Positions 58,930 through 64,000 of a stretch of DNA of 64,000 bases are shown one piece after another. The stretch's first letter is position 1; every line of letters begins with the position of its first letter. The position numbers and the translations under genes were made by a program. A model generated the notes under the pieces. That model was not told the origin of the DNA. It saw only the letters and a program-made list of their open reading frames with translations, and did no database searches. The stretch covers positions 10,770,001-10,834,000 of the forward strand of contig CAMRHE010000028.1 of NCBI GenBank assembly GCA_947044405.1, written 5' to 3'. This stretch comes from Leptodactylus fallax. Its lineage: Eukaryota > Chordata > Amphibia > Anura > Leptodactylidae.

Positions 58930-60648
58930 TTTGACTAAGTTTCGCCAAAAACTGTCTGCAAATGTACCGAGAAGAACTGATGGAAGACAAAGGGCTCACA
59001 CCAAATATTGATGGGATTTAAATTTCTTTTTTTCTTCATTCACAATAATATACTATTAACCCTTCTATTTCTGAAAGCATTCTTACCGTGCAGCATTTTT
59101 ACCACACCTACCTACAGGACTGTACTGTATATTTCATGATTATACAACAAACCTATATTAAGAAACTATATTATTTTAGAAAGCATTTTTCTTCCGACAC
59201 AAATCTTTGTAAATCATCACCAGCCCTGTAAAACATCTTCAGAAAGTTGATAGGAAGTTCCTTCTGTAGGTAACTGCTAAATTCCCAGTATGTGCGTGGA
59301 GCTGTCATCTGGATATTTCCAGAGGTGCCGCACTAAATGACAATCTGTTCAATAATTCATCTCTTCAAAGTACACAAAAGGGAGAATAAACAATGAGACT
59401 GACAAGCTTCGCCATCGCGCGGCTGCTAATTATGCGCCACACAAAGTGCACTGACGACGATTAATTTTTCATGCCTTTGGTATAATAGGATAAAACACAG
59501 CACAAAATCTTTGCTGGCAGATGAAGAAATGAAAACTTTTGCAGAGGATTCTGGATAATCCGGAGACATTACAACACTTATCTGGGTTGAGTTCCAAACC
59601 ATTGAATGAAAATCTTACTACATGACAACATGTACCAGCAGTCACGTGAGCAGTGTGGTAAGGAGCACGTAAACCACACATAAGCCACACCTAAACCACG
59701 ACTACTTAAAGGTGTAAAGGTGGCCATCAGCATTTTACTTTCATCAAAAACATGCTCTACCGTCACCCTTTGAAAGATCACTCCCTAAAGATCAATGCTT
59801 GGTTTTCCAAGATACCTAGTAACATGACCTAGGATTAAAGTCTAACCCAGACATTTCATACAAAAGGAAGAGTGGCAATTTGTTTTGGGGTTAGTGCCCC
59901 TTGTCAGGGTCCTGGTTGGGTTAGTTGAGAGGTCATAGATGTAGGTCAAAAGGCGTACTATGTCTGCTTAGGTAGACGCGGCCGTTGTAGGCCATCTTGC
60001 GGTATGTACAGACCATACATGATCTACTAGGAATTCTGGGAAAGTAATATGCAAATAAGATCTTTTTGATGGAAAAGGAAAACCTTGCTCTAGCACCACC
60101 TTCAAGGAGAACTTATTTGTATAGTCCATCACTAGAAATGACAGTAGAACAGAGAGAGCCTTCCTAAGGAGACCTAGTGTCCATGCTGGCCTTGTCCCAT
60201 CAAACAACCAGTAGAAGGCTTGGTGTATATGGATTGTTGAATGACAAACATTTGTAATCTGTGTTACACCACACGGATGAGCTGTTTGGGGGTGTCCGGT
60301 CCTCGTACGATACAGTGCATGGAGCCAGAAGCAGATAGCTCTGTACCCCTAGTTACACCTCTAATGCTGAACTTTGCAAGAGTAAGAGGCCCATATACTG
60401 CTTCTGTATGGTGACCCTCCACTATTTATGTTCGCTCTTGTCCTCTAAGGTCATTACTCTTTGTCCAGCCTTTCAGAAGTAGAAAGAAAACTGCAAGATC
60501 TGCCATTCAAAGCACTTTGTGCCTTTTTACATAAGTAGAGGTGACCTCTGCCAGGACAATACAGCCATGGAAACCAAAAAAAACAAGGAAACTGAAAAGG
60601 TTGACTTTAGAAAATAAAGATCGGACTTCTAAAAATGTAATAGTGGAC
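58930..60648. other. Intron sequence, nothing recognised
   Basis: No exon for DII S1 or earlier parts of the channel is found here. I looked for the reverse-strand wording of FVDLAITICIVLNTLFMAM and saw none. No transposon recognised. Confidence 0.5.
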
Positions 60649-60651
60649 ATA

Positions 60652-62288
60652 CAGTGCCTTGCGAAAGTATTCAGCCCCCTTGAACTTTTCAACCTTTTGC
60701 CACATTTCAGGCTTCAAACATAAGGATATAAAATTTTAATTTTTTGGTGAAGAATCAACAACAAGTGGGACACAATCGTGAAGTGGAACGAAAGTTATTG
60801 GATATTTTAAACTTTTGTAAAAAATAAAAAACTGAAAAGTGGGGCGTGCCAAAATATTTGGCCCCCTTAAGTTAATACTTTGTAGCGCCACCTTTTGCTG
60901 CGATTACAGCTGCAAGTCGCTTGGGGTATGTCTCTATCACTTTTGCACATCGAGAGACTGAAATTCTTGCCCATTCTTCCTTGGAGCTCAGTGAGGTTGG
61001 ATGGAGAGTGTTTGTGAACAGCAGTTTTCAGCTCTTTCCACAGATTCTCGATTGGATTCTGGTCTGGACTTTGACTTGGCCATTCTAACACCTGGATACG
61101 TTTATTTGTGAACCATTCCATTGTAGATTTTGCTTTATGTTTGGGATCATTGTCTTGTTGGAAGATACATCTCCGTCCCAGTCTCAGGTCTTTTGCAGAC
61201 TCCAACAGGTTTTCTTCCAGAATGGTCCTGTATTTGGCTCCATCCATCTTCCCATCAATTTTAACCATCTTCCCTGTCCCTGCTGAAGAAAAGCAGGCCC
61301 AAACCATGATGCTGCCACCACCATGTATGACAGTGGGGATGGTGTGTTCAGGGTGATGAGCTGTGTTGTTTTTACGCCAAACATATCGTTTATATATTTA
61401 TTAATATTGCATTGTGGCCAAAAAGTTTGATTTTGGTTTCATCTGACCAGAGCACCTTTTTCCACATGTTTGGTGTGTCTCCCAGGTGGCTTGTGGCAAA
61501 CTTTAAATGAGACTTTTTATGGATATCTTTGAGAAATGGCTTTCTTCTTGCCACTCTTCCATAAAGGCCAGATTTGTGCAGTGTACGACTGATTGTTGTC
61601 CTATGGACAGACTCTCCCACCTCAGCTGTAGATCTCTGCAGTTCATCCAGAGTGATCATGGGCCTCTTAGCTGCATCTCTGATCAGTCTTCTCCTTGTTT
61701 GAGATGAAAGTTTAGAGGGACGGCCGGGTCTTGGTAGAGTTGCAGTGGTCTGATACTCCTTCCATTTCAATATGATCACTTGCACAGTGCTCCTTGGGAT
61801 GTTTAAAGTTTGAGAAATCTTTTAGTATCCAAATCCGGTTTTAAACTTCTCCACAACTGTATCACGGACCTGCCTGGTGTGTTCCTTGGTCTTCATGATG
61901 CTCTCTGCGCTTAAAACAGTACCCTGAGACTATCACAGAGCAGGTGCATTTATACGGAGACTTGATTACATACAGGTGAATTATATTTATCATCATCAGT
62001 CATTTAGGACAACATTGGATCATTCAGAGATCCTCACTGAACTTCTGGAGTGAGTTTGCTGCACTGAAAGTAAAGGGGCCAAATAATATTGCACGCCCCA
62101 CTTTTCAGTTTTCTTTTTTTTACAAAAGTTTAAAACAACCAATACATTTTGTTACACTTCACAATTGTGTCCCACTTGTTGTTGATTCTTCACCCAAAAA
62201 TTAAAATTTTATATCTTTATGTTTGAAGCCTGAAATGTGGCAAAAGGTTGAAAAGTTCAAGGGGGCAGAATACTTTCGCAAGGCACTG
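60652..62288 (-). mobile_element. Tc1-like transposon, decayed copy of a fish/lamprey-like family
   Basis: This is 1,637 bp flanked by TA (60,650 and 62,289). The ends CAGTGCCTTGCGAAAGTATT are those of a family I recall as abundant in teleosts and found in lampreys. The arms are about 225 bp. Transposase is on the minus strand and broken. Confidence 0.92.
60867..61896 (-). pseudogene. Tc1-like transposase with stop and frameshifts
   Basis: From the minus-strand ATG near 61,896 (MKTKEHTRQVRDTVVEKF) the frame meets TAA after TGFGY, where AAA/AAG (Lys) is expected. It continues ISQTLNIPRSTVQVIILKWK, RPGRPSKLS and WSDETKIKLFG, with K for E. A short AT-rich insertion near 61,385-61,400 breaks the frame. 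The rest ([49 protein letters not shown]) is in other frames. All three catalytic positions are still recognisable. Confidence 0.87.
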
Positions 62289-62289
62289 T

Positions 62290-64000
62290 AGTCACTGGAC
62301 AGACCTGCACATGCACACTAGATTAGGAAGACAAGGGATACGTCATTCTGCATCTCTGTAGGAGTTACTAGGCACAGCAATGCCCCACAACGGTGTAACG
62401 CATACATCCCACCACCGGAATACTATGACTAATAAATCTGGGAACGGCACATAGTACAAAATAGGGATACTAATGGGCTCTGGAGATGGGGATCCTTGCT
62501 CAGGTTGGCACTTTTCCCTTTTCTAACGAAGGCTAAGAATTTGGAGTCAAATATGAAACAAATTTTCCAAGATGAGGATGGATACGGTGCCCCACACTGA
62601 TGACCCACTATAATGTGCAGCAGGGTCCCATCTCCTCTCTTCTTTAGCTCAGTTAGCTGCTGCGGTGGTAAACCTAATGCTACAACAAACAAGGACATGG
62701 AAAATACCAACTTGTCTTTAGGGCCTCAGGGTGATATAAATGTTTGGTTCATATCAATGTGGGTGGCTGAGCTTGGTCTGACAGTCTTAGTACTGGTGGC
62801 CCCCACTAATGCTCTTATAACTTTTAGACTAGGAGGTCTTCTCACAGGCCTGTACAGCAAACCATATACATTAGATAAATTATGGTAAAGCCACCAACTT
62901 TGGTGGCCCCTATGTATGTAGGAGCCACCCAACTGTCCCCATCTGGCTTTCAACTGCCCAATCCTTTTGTTCTGTGGGAGATAAGCTGGTCTAAGGGTGT
63001 TACAGTAACCTACTCTCCTTTTCTTACTGAGAACACATGCACATTCGGCAGGAGAGATAGCTGGCAATGAAACGGGCATTCGATCTAATGTGTATGACCA
63101 GCCTTAGTTATTACAGCATCAAAGGGGAACAACTCTATAGTAGTACATATAGATGTGATTTTCAGGGCTCCAAACCCTTTTGGGCATGTAATAAAAGCTA
63201 TATTGTACTGTATGATACAAACAAAGAAAATCTCTGTTGGATTCCCTGCAGTGTCATCTGTAAGATGGAAGACAGAAAATCCCCATTTTATTCTACACTC
63301 CTCGGGCCGCTTATGGGTTCAACCAGCTAAGACCAAAGCCCTAAAATAACATTGCACATTAAAATGCTGATTTGTTGCAAAACTACAACTCCCATCATGC
63401 TGTCAGTGACAAATCCACAACTCCATGAAGGCATCACTGCCCTACAGGTTACACATGACCGCCAGGACTCCATGTAATCGAACCCTGGGATCAGTTTTTT
63501 AGGGAGGTACTAAGGGATTGTCTGAATCAGAAAAGTTTTATCAGAATATGAAACCAGAATATTCAATAAGGATAAGTAAGAGCTGCCAAAATGACATAGC
63601 AGGCCTTACACAGTCACATTTCAAGGGAGTCTACCACCACCAAAACCACTTGTCTATGGGACATGTCAGTCTTTCTGGGTGACCGCAAAGAAAAAGGGTG
63701 CTCCAGCAGATGCGGCCCCACCCTGAGTGCACTGAACGGCTAATTTGCATATGGAATAAAAGTTGAATTTATCACCATCAAGATTGCACACAATAAAGTT
63801 ATGTTCACTATGACTACACTAACCATCCCTCTAACAGTCGATACGTGGTTTAGAGGAGATTTTAGTAGTCTTAGACTCCCTTTAAGGAGGACCAGCTCTC
63901 CTGTCATTTCAAATGCAACTTCAGTAGATACCTATAGGGTATGTATACTTTTGCAACCAAGTTTTATTATTCCAAAATATTTAACAAATAAAAAAAAAAC
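62290..64000. other. Upstream intron, nothing recognised
   Basis: Short unrelated reading frames only. A phrase CAAAACTACAACTCCCATCA at about 63,379 is common in vertebrate repeats. No coding exon of the channel seen before the right edge. Confidence 0.45.

Overview
The window is vertebrate nuclear DNA, most likely from an anuran amphibian. It is AT-rich and full of introns, Tc1-like DNA transposons, L1/Tx1-type LINE tails, foldback (MITE-like) repeats and minisatellites. Its single cellular gene is a voltage-gated sodium channel alpha subunit of the tetrapod SCN1A/2A/3A group. Residues match both SCN2A and SCN3A, so I leave the paralogue open, with a slight lean to SCN3A from the II-III linker and the domain III (DIII) pore.

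The channel gene lies on the minus strand. Reading right to left there are 13 constitutive coding exons from mid domain II (DII; S2, 53.3 kb) to the stop codon at 6,953, about 1,213 residues. The exons for domain I (DI) and early DII lie beyond the right edge. Inferred splice phases are consistent throughout, and most exon lengths match those I recall for mammalian SCN genes (174, 155, 174, 123, 282, 54, 138, 105 and 271 bp). Visible functional parts are the DII-DIV pore loops, the S4 sensors, the ankyrin-binding stretch in the II-III linker, the IFMT inactivation gate, an IQ motif and a PPSY motif near the C-terminus.

Three things in the gene stand out. (1) The DIII S3-S4 exon is duplicated: two intact 123-bp exons 297 bp apart. 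They differ at 9 of 41 residues, yet in the S4 half show 12 synonymous changes to 1 replacement. This is the layout known for SCN8A 18N/18A, but here the N-like copy has no internal stop. (2) The intron before the inactivation-gate exon starts with ATAAGT and seems to end in AA, not AG or AC. (3) That intron holds a 3.2-kb array of 19-bp units whose transcribed strand repeats the let-7 seed complement, and a 53-bp array near its 3' end.

Layout: 1-1.1 kb LINE tail; 1.1-5.2 kb downstream repeats; 5.3-6.95 kb probable 3' UTR; 6.95-9.5 kb the last three exons; 9.5-14.6 kb the AT-AA intron; 14.6-17.7 kb three exons; 17.7-28.4 kb a large intron with a near-intact Tc1 element and two minisatellites; 28.4-36.4 kb five exons including the duplicated pair; 36.4-48.1 kb the largest intron; 48.1-53.3 kb three exons and an apparently intact Tc1 element; 53.4-64 kb upstream intron with a Tc1 copy split by a LINE and another decayed Tc1 copy resembling a fish/lamprey family. 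I found no tRNA, rRNA, CRISPR array or second cellular gene.
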